Shown here: piece by piece, positions 7,593-15,793 of the stretch | Numbering within the stretch: position 1 is the stretch's first letter | Layout: each line of letters starts with the position of its first letter | Assembly (NCBI GenBank): GCA_000415185.1 | Contig: KE351686.1 | Coordinates: 207,835 to 271,834 of the forward strand | Reading direction: 5' to 3' | DNA length: 64,000 bases | Origin: Enterococcus faecalis 13-SD-W-01 | Lineage (GTDB): Bacteria > Bacillota > Bacilli > Lactobacillales > Enterococcaceae | The notes under the pieces: generated by a model | Databases searched by the model: none | Seen by the model: the letters and a program-made list of their open reading frames with translations, nothing else | What the model was told of the DNA's origin: nothing | Made by a program: the position numbers and the translations under genes

Positions 7593-8728
7593 TATTGGTG
7601 TTCTCCTTTCGACAATACTTCAGCGACTTCCTCTTTTGTCCATTTCGTATCAATCACAATAAATCCTTTAAATACACCTGATTTAATAGTAGAAACAAAA
7701 TTCCTAGGTTTTTCAATATTTTTGAAAGTTTTCTTTTTGAATCCTTTTCTTGGATTTAGCAATAATTCTTGAACCAAGTTCCATTCATCTTCAGAAACAA
7801 TAGCAGGCAATCCATTTCTCAATAAATACTGAGGTTTCTCACCACGATTTATTTTTTTCTTGTGTGAAAAACAATCTACAGTGAAAGTCTTTTGCATGAT
7901 AACTAAGCCAAAATACTTCTCATTTCTTAACACACGATAAATTGATGAAGATTTCCAGTTATTGCCTGCTACAGTTGGTATATTCGCTTCATTTAAAAGA
8001 CACGCTATATCAACAGCCCGAACTCCTTCAAGAAAATTTTTATAGATGAAACGAACTATTTCAGCTTCTGATTCTTCAATAACAACCTTTCCAAATCTAT
8101 CTTTAGTAAATCCTAAGAAGTTATGCGTGGGAATGATAGGTAACCCTTTTTTAAACCGTTCAATAATCGACCATGTAATAGCTTCACTCTTTTGTTCACT
8201 TTCTGCTTGTGCTACTACACTCAACATCAATAACAACGTTTCACTAGTAGTATCCAAAGTATTGATATTCAAATCTTCAATAAATACTCCCACAGGGTTA
8301 GGTAACGCTTTCAATTCTCTGTAAATTGAAATAAAATCTAATACATTCCTTGAGAATCGACTAATACTTTTCACAATAATCAAATCAATCTTATTCAATC
8401 GGCAATCATTTAACATAGTATTAAATTGTTCTCTTTTCTTGATAGTAGTACCCGATGCTCCTCTATCAGCATAAATATCAACTAGTTTCCATTCGGGATT
8501 CAACCTAATTTTCTCTTTATACGATTGTATTTGTAGCTCGAAACTCCCCGATTGGGATTCTGCATACGTGCTTACTCTACAATATGCAGCTACTCTTTTT
8601 TTCTGTATAGAAGAATTAGATATTTTTGCAGGAATAACTTCTACTTCACGCTTATCATTAAATGCATCTTGTATTTTCTTCTGTTGCTTAGTTACTTTCT
8701 TCTCCTTTCCAGAATCATTCTTATTCAT
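7592..8728 (-). CDS. Serine site-specific recombinase (resolvase/invertase family)
   Basis: A 378-aa protein. After a basic leader of about 45 residues comes the resolvase domain: AAYCRVSTYAESQSGSFELQ contains the catalytic Ser, followed by YADRGASGTTIKKREQF and VKSISRFSRNVLDF with the conserved Arg residues. A Recombinase domain (about 170-270; EAEIVRFIYKNFLEGVRAVD) follows. It is shorter than typical large serine integrases (450-550 aa): the zinc-ribbon and long coiled coil are missing, and it ends FVSTIKSGVFKGFIVIDTKW. The start at 8728 is chosen for AAGGTG eight bases upstream. It may act with a partner protein. A serine recombinase inside an element with its own tyrosine integrase suggests a composite. 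Confidence 0.85.
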   Translation of the reverse strand: MNKNDSGKEKKVTKQQKKIQDAFNDKREVEVIPAKISNSSIQKKRVAAYCRVSTYAESQSGSFELQIQSYKEKIRLNPEWKLVDIYADRGASGTTIKKREQFNTMLNDCRLNKIDLIIVKSISRFSRNVLDFISIYRELKALPNPVGVFIEDLNINTLDTTSETLLLMLSVVAQAESEQKSEAITWSIIERFKKGLPIIPTHNFLGFTKDRFGKVVIEESEAEIVRFIYKNFLEGVRAVDIACLLNEANIPTVAGNNWKSSSIYRVLRNEKYFGLVIMQKTFTVDCFSHKKKINRGEKPQYLLRNGLPAIVSEDEWNLVQELLLNPRKGFKKKTFKNIEKPRNFVSTIKSGVFKGFIVIDTKWTKEEVAEVLSKGEHQ

Positions 8729-8871
8729 TAGCATCACACCTTAAATTGAAAAACCTACAATTTCATTATATTATGATAGTCTTTTAATACCAAGTAAAAT
8801 AACTAAAAAAACAAGCAGAATAATCTACTTGGTCAAAAGGAAAGAGAACATTCGAATTCACCTTTACTTAT

Positions 8872-10260
8872 TTATAAAATCTCCACTACTTGTATACTTT
8901 CTAGCTTTTCTTTTGAATCAAAGTAGACAAATTTTTTTTCACTCAATGATTTAATTTCCTGATAGTTAGTAATTTTTGAATCCAATTCGAAAACATCAGA
9001 ATCAATTTCACCATATCTCTGAACAAAATCAAATTGTTTTAATAAACTATCCAGTTCTGGAATTAACAGTTTACATCTTTCATAATAAGTATAGCTTTTC
9101 GAACTTGCATTAAAGAAAAAATCAGGAAAACCATACTCAGATTTTAAATGTTCATTGTAGTAAAAAGCGAAAACTTCTTCCAAATCAATTTTTAAGAAAG
9201 TTAAATAATCAAAGTATGCTAATAAAGAAAGCTTATAAAAATTGTTTTGGTATTCAGATATGAGTGTTTGATTATACGCATAATTTGATTTAGTTTGAAA
9301 TATCTCTAACAAACCGCCATGTTCATATGGTGAATCAATCATAGAAAATTGAAAGAAATGGTTAAAAAAACCAAAAAAATAAATAAAATTATTCAAAATC
9401 GTAGGGTAATCATGTTCCTCATCAATCCAATCTTTAGATAACAAAAATTGCAAATCTCTAGAACTTTCTTGCACAAATTCAAAGTCTGTTTTTAAGCCTT
9501 CTTTAAGACCTACTGCCATTTTCCAAGATACTCCATTTTTTAAGGACATCGTCTTTTCAGTTTGTTCTATTTTTTTCTTTCTTGCTTTTGAAATTATTCT
9601 TGAATCAAGTTTATATTCATGATGTAAGCTCCAATATGAAATTCGCTCTAAGTAGTTAATATTCGCTTCATCAAGTTCACAATATCTTCTAGCCCAGTCA
9701 TTTATTTCTTCATCAGATAAGTTATCTGGTAAATAAATGTTTTTAATATTAGGAGAATCATACTTATCAAGAAAAAACTCAAAGTAAACAGGATTTGACA
9801 ATAGTTTCTTCTTAAAAAACAATTTATACTTTTCACATATTTTTTGATATTCTAATAATAAGTGAATAGGTATTTTATATTCATCAATAATTTTCTCGAA
9901 GTCAACATATTCTGTCCTCTTTATTACCTTGAACCTAACAAATATATCCCAAAAATCTGATTGATATTGAAAGTGTAAATCACTATATTCTGTTATGTAT
10001 TCTGACAATTCTCCTTTACCGAAATATTCGTTTAATAGTCGATGAGAACTTTTTCTACATTCAGAAATTTTTTCTGATGACATTTCCTTAAAATAACCCA
10101 AATCCAAAAACTTTAACACATTATATATCTCAATTGCTTCATTAAGAGTATTGATTATAGGGTTTAAAATAAAGTCATTGATAAAAGTTTCTACATTACT
10201 TAAATCTAATCCAGTTGATAAATCATTTTCGCCATAAAACTTAATCCAATTATTTTTCAT
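8872..10260 (-). CDS. Unknown 462-aa cargo protein
   Basis: The protein is soluble, acidic, rich in Phe, Tyr and Glu, and predicted mostly alpha-helical; no membrane segment, Walker, HEPN-type R-x4-6-H or nuclease motif stands out. AAGGTGA lies seven to eight bases before the ATG. It lies 62 bases downstream of the integrase gene in the same direction, so both may share a transcript. In elements of this size, unknown large helical cargo genes are often anti-phage (abortive infection-type) proteins; here that is speculation from position, composition and the lack of any replication or transfer role. Confidence 0.7.
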   Translation of the reverse strand: MKNNWIKFYGENDLSTGLDLSNVETFINDFILNPIINTLNEAIEIYNVLKFLDLGYFKEMSSEKISECRKSSHRLLNEYFGKGELSEYITEYSDLHFQYQSDFWDIFVRFKVIKRTEYVDFEKIIDEYKIPIHLLLEYQKICEKYKLFFKKKLLSNPVYFEFFLDKYDSPNIKNIYLPDNLSDEEINDWARRYCELDEANINYLERISYWSLHHEYKLDSRIISKARKKKIEQTEKTMSLKNGVSWKMAVGLKEGLKTDFEFVQESSRDLQFLLSKDWIDEEHDYPTILNNFIYFFGFFNHFFQFSMIDSPYEHGGLLEIFQTKSNYAYNQTLISEYQNNFYKLSLLAYFDYLTFLKIDLEEVFAFYYNEHLKSEYGFPDFFFNASSKSYTYYERCKLLIPELDSLLKQFDFVQRYGEIDSDVFELDSKITNYQEIKSLSEKKFVYFDSKEKLESIQVVEIL

Positions 10261-10323
10261 TCTTTAAATCACCTTTCAAATTCTATAAATTTAGTATACC
10301 AAGTTTTATTAAAAATTGGACTT

Positions 10324-11301
10324 CTATAATGTTTGCAATGGTGAAAAATTTACCGTTTCACTAATTTCATCTTCAATATTTAAACTTCTTAAATACACCT
10401 CAGTCGTTTTTATTGAATCATGTCCTAATAGTTTCTGAATTCTATAAATATCAGTACCATTTCGAACTAATTTTTGGGCAAAATAATGTCGAAAACTGTG
10501 TGGACTTACCCGAATAGACTTTCTAATCTTGCATTGATTTCCAATTTTTATGATTGCTCGTTCAGCTAAGATATAATTGTATTGCTTACCATCTCTTGTT
10601 AAAAATACATAATTGTCTATATTCTCTATTTCATTATATTCAAAAAAGGAATTTGCTACTCGCTTGTATTTTATATATTCTTTATAAATCAAAGGTGAGC
10701 AATGAACAATTCTATCTTTCTTGCCTTTCCCATTTTCAACAAATAACTCTTTATTAGTGATATGAACATCTTTTAAGTTCATTATCTCATTAATTCTAAG
10801 TCCTGTATCTACAAGAATGAGTAAGAGCAAATAATCTCTTTGATTCGTGAATTTTGTTTGATAGCCAGTATGTTGCTTATCCATTTTCTGAGGTTTAAAG
10901 AAAGTTAACTTCTTTGCTACTCGCAACATTTCTTTGATTTCCATATCATTAAATGTCTGAATAATTACCTTACGCTCTTTTACCCACTTAACACGCATAC
11001 AGGGGTTCTTATCATAGCGAATGTAATCTTCATCTACACAATACTTAAAATACGCTCTGATGCTTCTTAGATGGCTATTCACATATGTTTCAGCACATCC
11101 CTCTTCTAATTTCATCAACATGAATTGCCGAATGCTTTTTGGTGTCACGTCTTCAATAAAGTATATCTGCTCTTTTTTCAAAAATTCAAAAAACAGTTTC
11201 AAAAACTTCTGATGCTTCTTTATCGTCTTTTGTGAGATTCCTCTAGCTTTTTCATTGAATAACATTTCTTCTAATAGTTCCTCTAACCTGAAATTTTGCA
11301 A
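10324..11301 (-). CDS. Tyrosine recombinase / integrase of the element
   Basis: A 325-aa XerC/D-like recombinase with an N-terminal SAM-like core-binding domain (about 1-95) and a C-terminal catalytic domain. The active-site set is visible: Arg in DTGLRINEIMNL, Lys in GKGKKDR, HSFRHYFAQ (H-x-x-R), LLGHDSIKTTEVYL with the second His and the nucleophilic Tyr. The start is a TTG with GGGAG about nine bases upstream. Its position next to the right attachment site is the standard place for the enzyme that integrates and excises the element. Confidence 0.9.
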   Translation of the reverse strand: MQNFRLEELLEEMLFNEKARGISQKTIKKHQKFLKLFFEFLKKEQIYFIEDVTPKSIRQFMLMKLEEGCAETYVNSHLRSIRAYFKYCVDEDYIRYDKNPCMRVKWVKERKVIIQTFNDMEIKEMLRVAKKLTFFKPQKMDKQHTGYQTKFTNQRDYLLLLILVDTGLRINEIMNLKDVHITNKELFVENGKGKKDRIVHCSPLIYKEYIKYKRVANSFFEYNEIENIDNYVFLTRDGKQYNYILAERAIIKIGNQCKIRKSIRVSPHSFRHYFAQKLVRNGTDIYRIQKLLGHDSIKTTEVYLRSLNIEDEISETVNFSPLQTL

Positions 11302-11428
11302 AACAAAAACTCCCTTATCAACTTTTTCTAAAAGTTAATAAAAGAGTTCAGAATTTATTTCCTCATTGGATATGGTATCCGTATCGAAAATACCCTCATT
11401 TTATCTGGTATCCGAAGTCCGAAAAATC

Positions 11429-11452
11429 GGCTTAGACTACATACTAAATGAG
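11429..11452. repeat. Subterminal direct repeat of the element, right copy
   Basis: GGCTTAGACTACATACTAAA plus TGAG, same orientation as the left copy and about 180 bases inside the right end. Two further short direct repeats, TGGTATCCG at 11373-11381 and 11406-11414, sit next to it, as expected for clustered arm-type sites. Confidence 0.6.
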
Positions 11453-11482
11453 TGAGAAACGCTGTCAAACCAATGAAAATCC

Positions 11483-11824
11483 TTAACGAATCCCCAAAGC
11501 AATCCGTGCATAACGACTCATTTTATCGGTCGTCCATGCTGGATACCAGACTAATTTTACTTCTATTCCGTTTACTTCTGGTACTTCTTTCAGTGCATCA
11601 TGGATAGAGTCTGTTAGGATATCTGCTAACGGGCAGCCCATAGTTGTTAGGGTCATTTTGATGACTGTGTCTCCGTTTTCTGGATTGAATTCTACATCAT
11701 ATATTAAACCTAAATTGACGATGTCGATGCCTAATTCAGGGTCGATTACTGTTTCTAATGCTGCAAGGATCTGTTCTTTGATTCCTTCGATTTCTTGGGC
11801 AGAGGCTTGGTTTGCTTCGCTCAT
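11483..11824 (-). CDS. MIP18/PaaD-like (DUF59) iron-sulfur cluster assembly protein
   Basis: A 113-aa protein starting MSEANQASAQ; AAGGAG nine bases before the ATG at 11824 rejects longer starts. It has the MIP18 signature: VIDPELGIDIVNLGLIYDVE (about 24-43) and TLTTMGCPLAD (about 60-70) with the conserved Cys, then WYPAWTTDKMSRYARIALGI. Family members (SufT, PaaD, CIA2) help to mature Fe-S proteins. The gene is a hybrid: residues up to about 57 are native, while the last 57 codons come with the mobile element and differ from the stranded native end at 3401-3573. The protein is complete and likely functional. Confidence 0.9.
   Translation of the reverse strand: MSEANQASAQEIEGIKEQILAALETVIDPELGIDIVNLGLIYDVEFNPENGDTVIKMTLTTMGCPLADILTDSIHDALKEVPEVNGIEVKLVWYPAWTTDKMSRYARIALGIR
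11634..11655. repeat. Putative right attachment site (attR)
   Basis: CAGCCCATAGTTGTTAGGGT plus CA, the right-hand partner of the repeat at 3552-3573. To its right lies the native 5' part of the target gene; to its left lies the element-borne 3' end. Confidence 0.65.
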
Positions 11825-11912
11825 ACATGCCACTCCTTCATATTTTTTTTCATCATACTCTTTTTCAGAGAATTTGTAAATGGTTCTTGAAGGGAGTACG
11901 CCTTTCCCGGCT

Positions 11913-11957
11913 GCAAAAAAAGTGCAGAAATCCATTAGTCAGGATCTTTGCACTTTC
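11913..11957 (-). terminator. Terminator downstream of yitT-like gene
   Basis: Inverted repeat AAGTGCA (about 11920-11926) / TGCACTT (11949-11955), followed by a run of T on the minus strand (11914-11920). It separates the YitT gene from the paaD-like gene. Confidence 0.6.
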
Positions 11958-11991
11958 TGGTAAAATAACGAATTTTGCAGCTGTTTGATGC

Positions 11992-12960
11992 TTACTTCTT
12001 GCCGCTCTCTTTTTTACTTGTATTTTTCATTTTCTTGACACTGGTTGTTTTTATTTCTGGAAAAACACCGGTGGATCGGAACATATTTTGCTCTTGTTCA
12101 TTAGCAAAACGGCCGAAGACAGATTGCGTAGGTGTGATATTGACGAACGCATTCTCATCGATTTCACGAACCACTTGTTCTAAATCATATAATTCATAAC
12201 GAGTGATGACCATCATGATCATTTTGCCTTCTTGTTTTGAATAGCCGCCGATAGAAGGAAGCAGTGTCATTCCACGAACAAGTTTTTTTGATAATGCATA
12301 AGCGATTTCATCTGGTTTGACAGTCACGATCATTGCTGTCACTTTTTGATGGCTTGTGTGGATCGTATCAACGACTTGGGTCATGGCATAGATCGAGATG
12401 ATGGTGTACAGGGCACTTTCCCAATTGAATAGAATACCTGCGACCACGACGATCAATCCATTCAGCATAAACATATAATTTCCTACTGTTTTTCCTGTCG
12501 TCTGTGAAAGAACCAATGAAATAATATCCATCCCGCCGGTAGTGAAACCCATTTTCAAGGAAAAAGCAACACCGACACCCAGCAGCACGCCCCCTACTAA
12601 AGCATTCATCAAGATATTATCTGTCACTTGTCCAGTAGGAATCACCGTGGTCATCACAGATACAACTAAGACATTAATAAAACTTAGGATCGTTGACCTT
12701 TTACCTAATTTAACAAAACCAAGAATAAAAACAGGAATATTCAAAATAAAGATAAAGACCCCGGTATCTGTCTTAAAGTGGAACCACTCGTAAATCAGTG
12801 AGGAAATGATTTGGGCGACTCCGTTCATCCCGGCCGAAAACACATTAGCTGGAATCAGAAAATAATTCAATGCAACAGCAGCAGTGATCCCGGTAAGGAA
12901 AATAACCGCAATTTTTTTAAGAACTTCATTTTTTTGATAAGCTGTCATGACCCTACTCAC
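11992..12960 (-). CDS. YitT family membrane protein (DUF161/DUF2179)
   Basis: About 322 aa with five predicted membrane helices in the YitT_membrane domain (IFLTGITAAVALNYFLIPAN, GMNGVAQIISSLIY, then GFTTGGMDIISLVLSQTTGK), followed by a cytoplasmic DUF2179 domain (VVREIDENAFVNITPTQSVF). The substrate is not known; these are thought to be transporters or sensors. Start: GTG at 12960 with GGGAGAGG upstream; the ATG at 12948 is the alternative. The Lys-rich C-terminal tail is typical. Confidence 0.85.
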   Translation of the reverse strand: MSRVMTAYQKNEVLKKIAVIFLTGITAAVALNYFLIPANVFSAGMNGVAQIISSLIYEWFHFKTDTGVFIFILNIPVFILGFVKLGKRSTILSFINVLVVSVMTTVIPTGQVTDNILMNALVGGVLLGVGVAFSLKMGFTTGGMDIISLVLSQTTGKTVGNYMFMLNGLIVVVAGILFNWESALYTIISIYAMTQVVDTIHTSHQKVTAMIVTVKPDEIAYALSKKLVRGMTLLPSIGGYSKQEGKMIMMVITRYELYDLEQVVREIDENAFVNITPTQSVFGRFANEQEQNMFRSTGVFPEIKTTSVKKMKNTSKKESGKK

Positions 12961-13066
12961 AAGCACCTCTCCCTTTTCTGTAAATTCAATGTAAGAATAA
13001 CAGGTTATTTGCAAAAATAAAACACTTCTGCAACAAATGAGAAGAATTTTAGCAAAAACCGCCTTG

Positions 13067-15415
13067 TTAAGGCATATCTGTCCAAAATGTTTCCAGTTTT
13101 TTTGTCAGTTGCTGGACTGAAGTTACATTTTCTGCCGTACGCCAATGTTCAGGAAACAGATGTTGATATTGCGGCGATTGGAAACGCCGATCTGCTAAAA
13201 CAACTACCCCTCTGTCCGACTCATCTCGAATCACTCGTCCAGCTGCTTGCAGCACTTTATTCATCCCTGGAAGCTGATACGCATACGCAAAACCTAGATT
13301 TTCTTTTTCATCGTAGTATTCCTTGATCAGTTCTTGTTCATGATTGATTTGCGGCAAACCGACGCCTACGATCATACTGCCAATTAAACGCGACCCTTTC
13401 AAATCGATTCCTTCTGAAAAAATTCCGCCTAATACACAAAACCCAACCAATGTTTTCTCAGGATTTCCCTGAAATCTTTCAAGAAATGCTTCTCGTTCTT
13501 CTTCATTCATTACACTGTCTTGGATAACAACTTCAATTTCAGGATGATTTTCTTTAAACTGCTCCGCTGCTAAATCCAAATAATGATACGAAGGGAAAAA
13601 TACAAAATAATTACCGACTTTGCTTTGGACAAATTGATGAATTGTCTCTACTAGTTTAGGCAGACTTTGTTCGCGTTTTTTATAGGTCGTTTCCAAATAA
13701 GAGGTGATCAATATTTTTTGATTTTCAACTGGAAATGGACTAGGTAAACGATAAGCTAAACTTTCTTTTCCGCCTAATACATCTTGATAATAAGATAATG
13801 GAGAGAAGCTCGCAGAAAACAATAAGCTGCTTCGGCCTTTATCCAAAGAATTTTCTAAAAACAGACTTGGGTCGATACAGAACGCTTTAATTATCATATC
13901 CCGATATGTTCTTTCGATGGTCGTTTCATAATGATCATCGTAAAATTCACTGATTTTAAGAAAATGGCTCAATTCAAAGTAATAAGGAAGCATTTGTTCT
14001 TGGAGCGGATGTTCGGGAAATTCTGCCAGCCATTCTTGGATTTTTTCACTTAGCAAGAAGCCTGCTTTCGTCAATGATTCTGCAGGCGCTTTTTGATGAT
14101 GGTATTCCCAGTTGTCTTCGATAGCAATGTCTTCGATTTTTTTGAATTCTTTGATCAGTTTATTGATGCCGCGGCGGAGTTTTTTGAACTCTGTCGGGAT
14201 CAGCTTCTTGATCTGCTTTGTTTTTTCATAGGAAAGTTCTGCAGAATACATAGCTCTTGAACGACTAACAAGGTTATGCGCTTCATCGATCAGGAATAAG
14301 TGATCTTCATTTTTTTCTCCTTCAAAAAAACGGCGCAAATAGACCGTTGGATCAAACAGATAATTATAGTCACCAATGATCACGTCACACCACAAACTAA
14401 CATCTAAGGAAAGTTCAAACGGACATAACGTGTGTTTTTTGGCATATGTTTCGATAACTTCTCTTGTTATATGGTTTTCATGGTTCAAAAGATCCCATAA
14501 TCCTTCATTGATTCGATCATAATAACCATTAGCATATTGGCATTGATCTGGATTGCACGTCGTTTCATCCAAAAAACAGATTTTATCTTTGGCAGTCAAT
14601 GTCACACTTTTTGTTTCACCGCCCACCTCAGCAAAAGCAGTGAGTGCATCTTGCGCTACTTGTCGGGTAATCGTTTTAGCAGTCAAATAAAAAATCCGCT
14701 CCCCTTCTTCCTCGCCGACTGCTTTCAGTGCTGGAAAAAGCGCTGATACCGTTTTGCCGATACCAGTTGGTGCTTCGATGAACAACTTCTGTTTGGTTCG
14801 GATCGTTTTATATGCCGCAACTGCCAATTCTCTTTGTCCTTTGCGGTATTGGTCATGAGGAAATTTCAATGCCATCAATGAAGCATTCCGAACTGTTCGC
14901 CAATTTTCTTTAAAAATGACCCATTCTTTATACGCAGCGACTAAGTCTTGGAAAAACGTATCGAGCTGTTGTCTTGTTTGATATTCTGTTTTACGCGTGA
15001 TCAGCCCTTCTGTTGTCTGAAAATAAGTGAGTTGGAGGGTGATTTCTGACAAATCATTTGCCAAACTATACAAATAGCCGTAAACACGTGCTTGATGGAA
15101 AAACAGTTCTACTTGGCTTTCATCTAAATCTTCAAAACGAATCTCGGAAGTTTTGATTTCGTCGATATAATACATCTCTTCTTTTTGGAAAACACCGTCT
15201 GCTCTGCCTTCAACGATCAGTGTCAATTCTTCTAAGTCTACTTCCGTTTTCAGATAGACTTCTTTTTGATACTCTTCTCCGGCTTCTTTTTGAAGTCTGC
15301 GATGGATTTTTGCGCCTTCTAACGCAGTGTGGCTACTTTTTTTGCGGTTATCGATACTGCCGCGGCGTAAAATAAATTCCACCAGATTTCGGACTGAGAT
15401 TTTTGTTTGTTTCAC
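13067..15415 (-). CDS. DinG/XPD-type helicase with N-terminal RecB/Cas4-like nuclease
   Basis: A 782-aa protein. Residues 1-180 resemble a PD-(D/E)XK nuclease (EGRADGVF and IDEIKTSE give the D and E-x-K residues). The helicase follows: Walker A APTGIGKT near 217, four Cys of the Fe-S cluster (CFLDETTCNPDQCQYANGYY and later TLCPFE), DEAH near 379 in LIDEAHNL, and motif VI QAAGRVIRDESDRGVV near 725. This is a 5'-3' DNA helicase of the DinG/YoaA class, expected to work in repair or in R-loop and damaged-end processing. It differs from Bacillus-type DinG, which has a DEDDh exonuclease at the N-terminus. The start is GTG with GGGG nine bases upstream. Confidence 0.85.
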   Translation of the reverse strand: MKQTKISVRNLVEFILRRGSIDNRKKSSHTALEGAKIHRRLQKEAGEEYQKEVYLKTEVDLEELTLIVEGRADGVFQKEEMYYIDEIKTSEIRFEDLDESQVELFFHQARVYGYLYSLANDLSEITLQLTYFQTTEGLITRKTEYQTRQQLDTFFQDLVAAYKEWVIFKENWRTVRNASLMALKFPHDQYRKGQRELAVAAYKTIRTKQKLFIEAPTGIGKTVSALFPALKAVGEEEGERIFYLTAKTITRQVAQDALTAFAEVGGETKSVTLTAKDKICFLDETTCNPDQCQYANGYYDRINEGLWDLLNHENHITREVIETYAKKHTLCPFELSLDVSLWCDVIIGDYNYLFDPTVYLRRFFEGEKNEDHLFLIDEAHNLVSRSRAMYSAELSYEKTKQIKKLIPTEFKKLRRGINKLIKEFKKIEDIAIEDNWEYHHQKAPAESLTKAGFLLSEKIQEWLAEFPEHPLQEQMLPYYFELSHFLKISEFYDDHYETTIERTYRDMIIKAFCIDPSLFLENSLDKGRSSLLFSASFSPLSYYQDVLGGKESLAYRLPSPFPVENQKILITSYLETTYKKREQSLPKLVETIHQFVQSKVGNYFVFFPSYHYLDLAAEQFKENHPEIEVVIQDSVMNEEEREAFLERFQGNPEKTLVGFCVLGGIFSEGIDLKGSRLIGSMIVGVGLPQINHEQELIKEYYDEKENLGFAYAYQLPGMNKVLQAAGRVIRDESDRGVVVLADRRFQSPQYQHLFPEHWRTAENVTSVQQLTKKLETFWTDMP

Positions 15416-15793
15416 TACGCATATCCCCTTTGTCTTCTAAGAGTACCTGAAAAATCGAAATTCCGCAAAACCTGAAATCAACGGAACAAAAAAGGAGGCT
15501 GGATAAAAACAATCGTTTTTATCACAGCCTTCTGGAATAGGGTAGGACGCAGGAGTCAGTTGTTTAAAACAACCTTCTTACGACTACTATATCAACAGGA
15601 TTTAGAAATTGGATTTTTGGATAGGTATAATTTAACAGGCAGCAATTAAAGCGTCATGAGAATCTCCTATTCTTCTGTTTAAAATCTCTAAATACTTTTC
15701 ATATATTCTGAACATTCAAATAAGTTGATTTTGTTTATAAACCTTGTAAAGTTAGAGTATACTGGAAGAAAGAACTATTGGAGGACGTTACCC
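15416..15793. other. Intergenic gap with an orphan terminator-like hairpin
   Basis: No gene found in about 375 bases. A strong stem lies at 15491-15532 (AGGAGGCTG..TAAAAAC / GTTTTTA..CAGCCTTCT) with a T-run on the minus strand only, although the minus-strand gene here starts further left. The stretch 15540-15720 therefore may be the remnant of a lost gene or insertion sequence on the minus strand. A -10-like TATACT at 15758-15763 suits the MBL-fold gene. Confidence 0.5.

Larger units (their letters stand above)
3552..11655. mobile_element. Integrated mobile element in the paaD-like gene, about 8.1 kb
   Basis: The segment is bounded by 22-base near-identical sequences (20 of 22 match) at 3552-3573 and 11634-11655, in direct orientation, lying in the codons for the conserved TLTTMGCP motif. 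It is visibly more AT-rich than both flanks. It carries a tyrosine recombinase next to the right end, a serine recombinase, a helicase and three unknown proteins, and no conjugation or phage structural genes. The element brings its own version of the last 57 codons of the target gene, so the target is rebuilt on the right side. The exact crossover point within the 22 bases cannot be set by eye. Confidence 0.85.
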
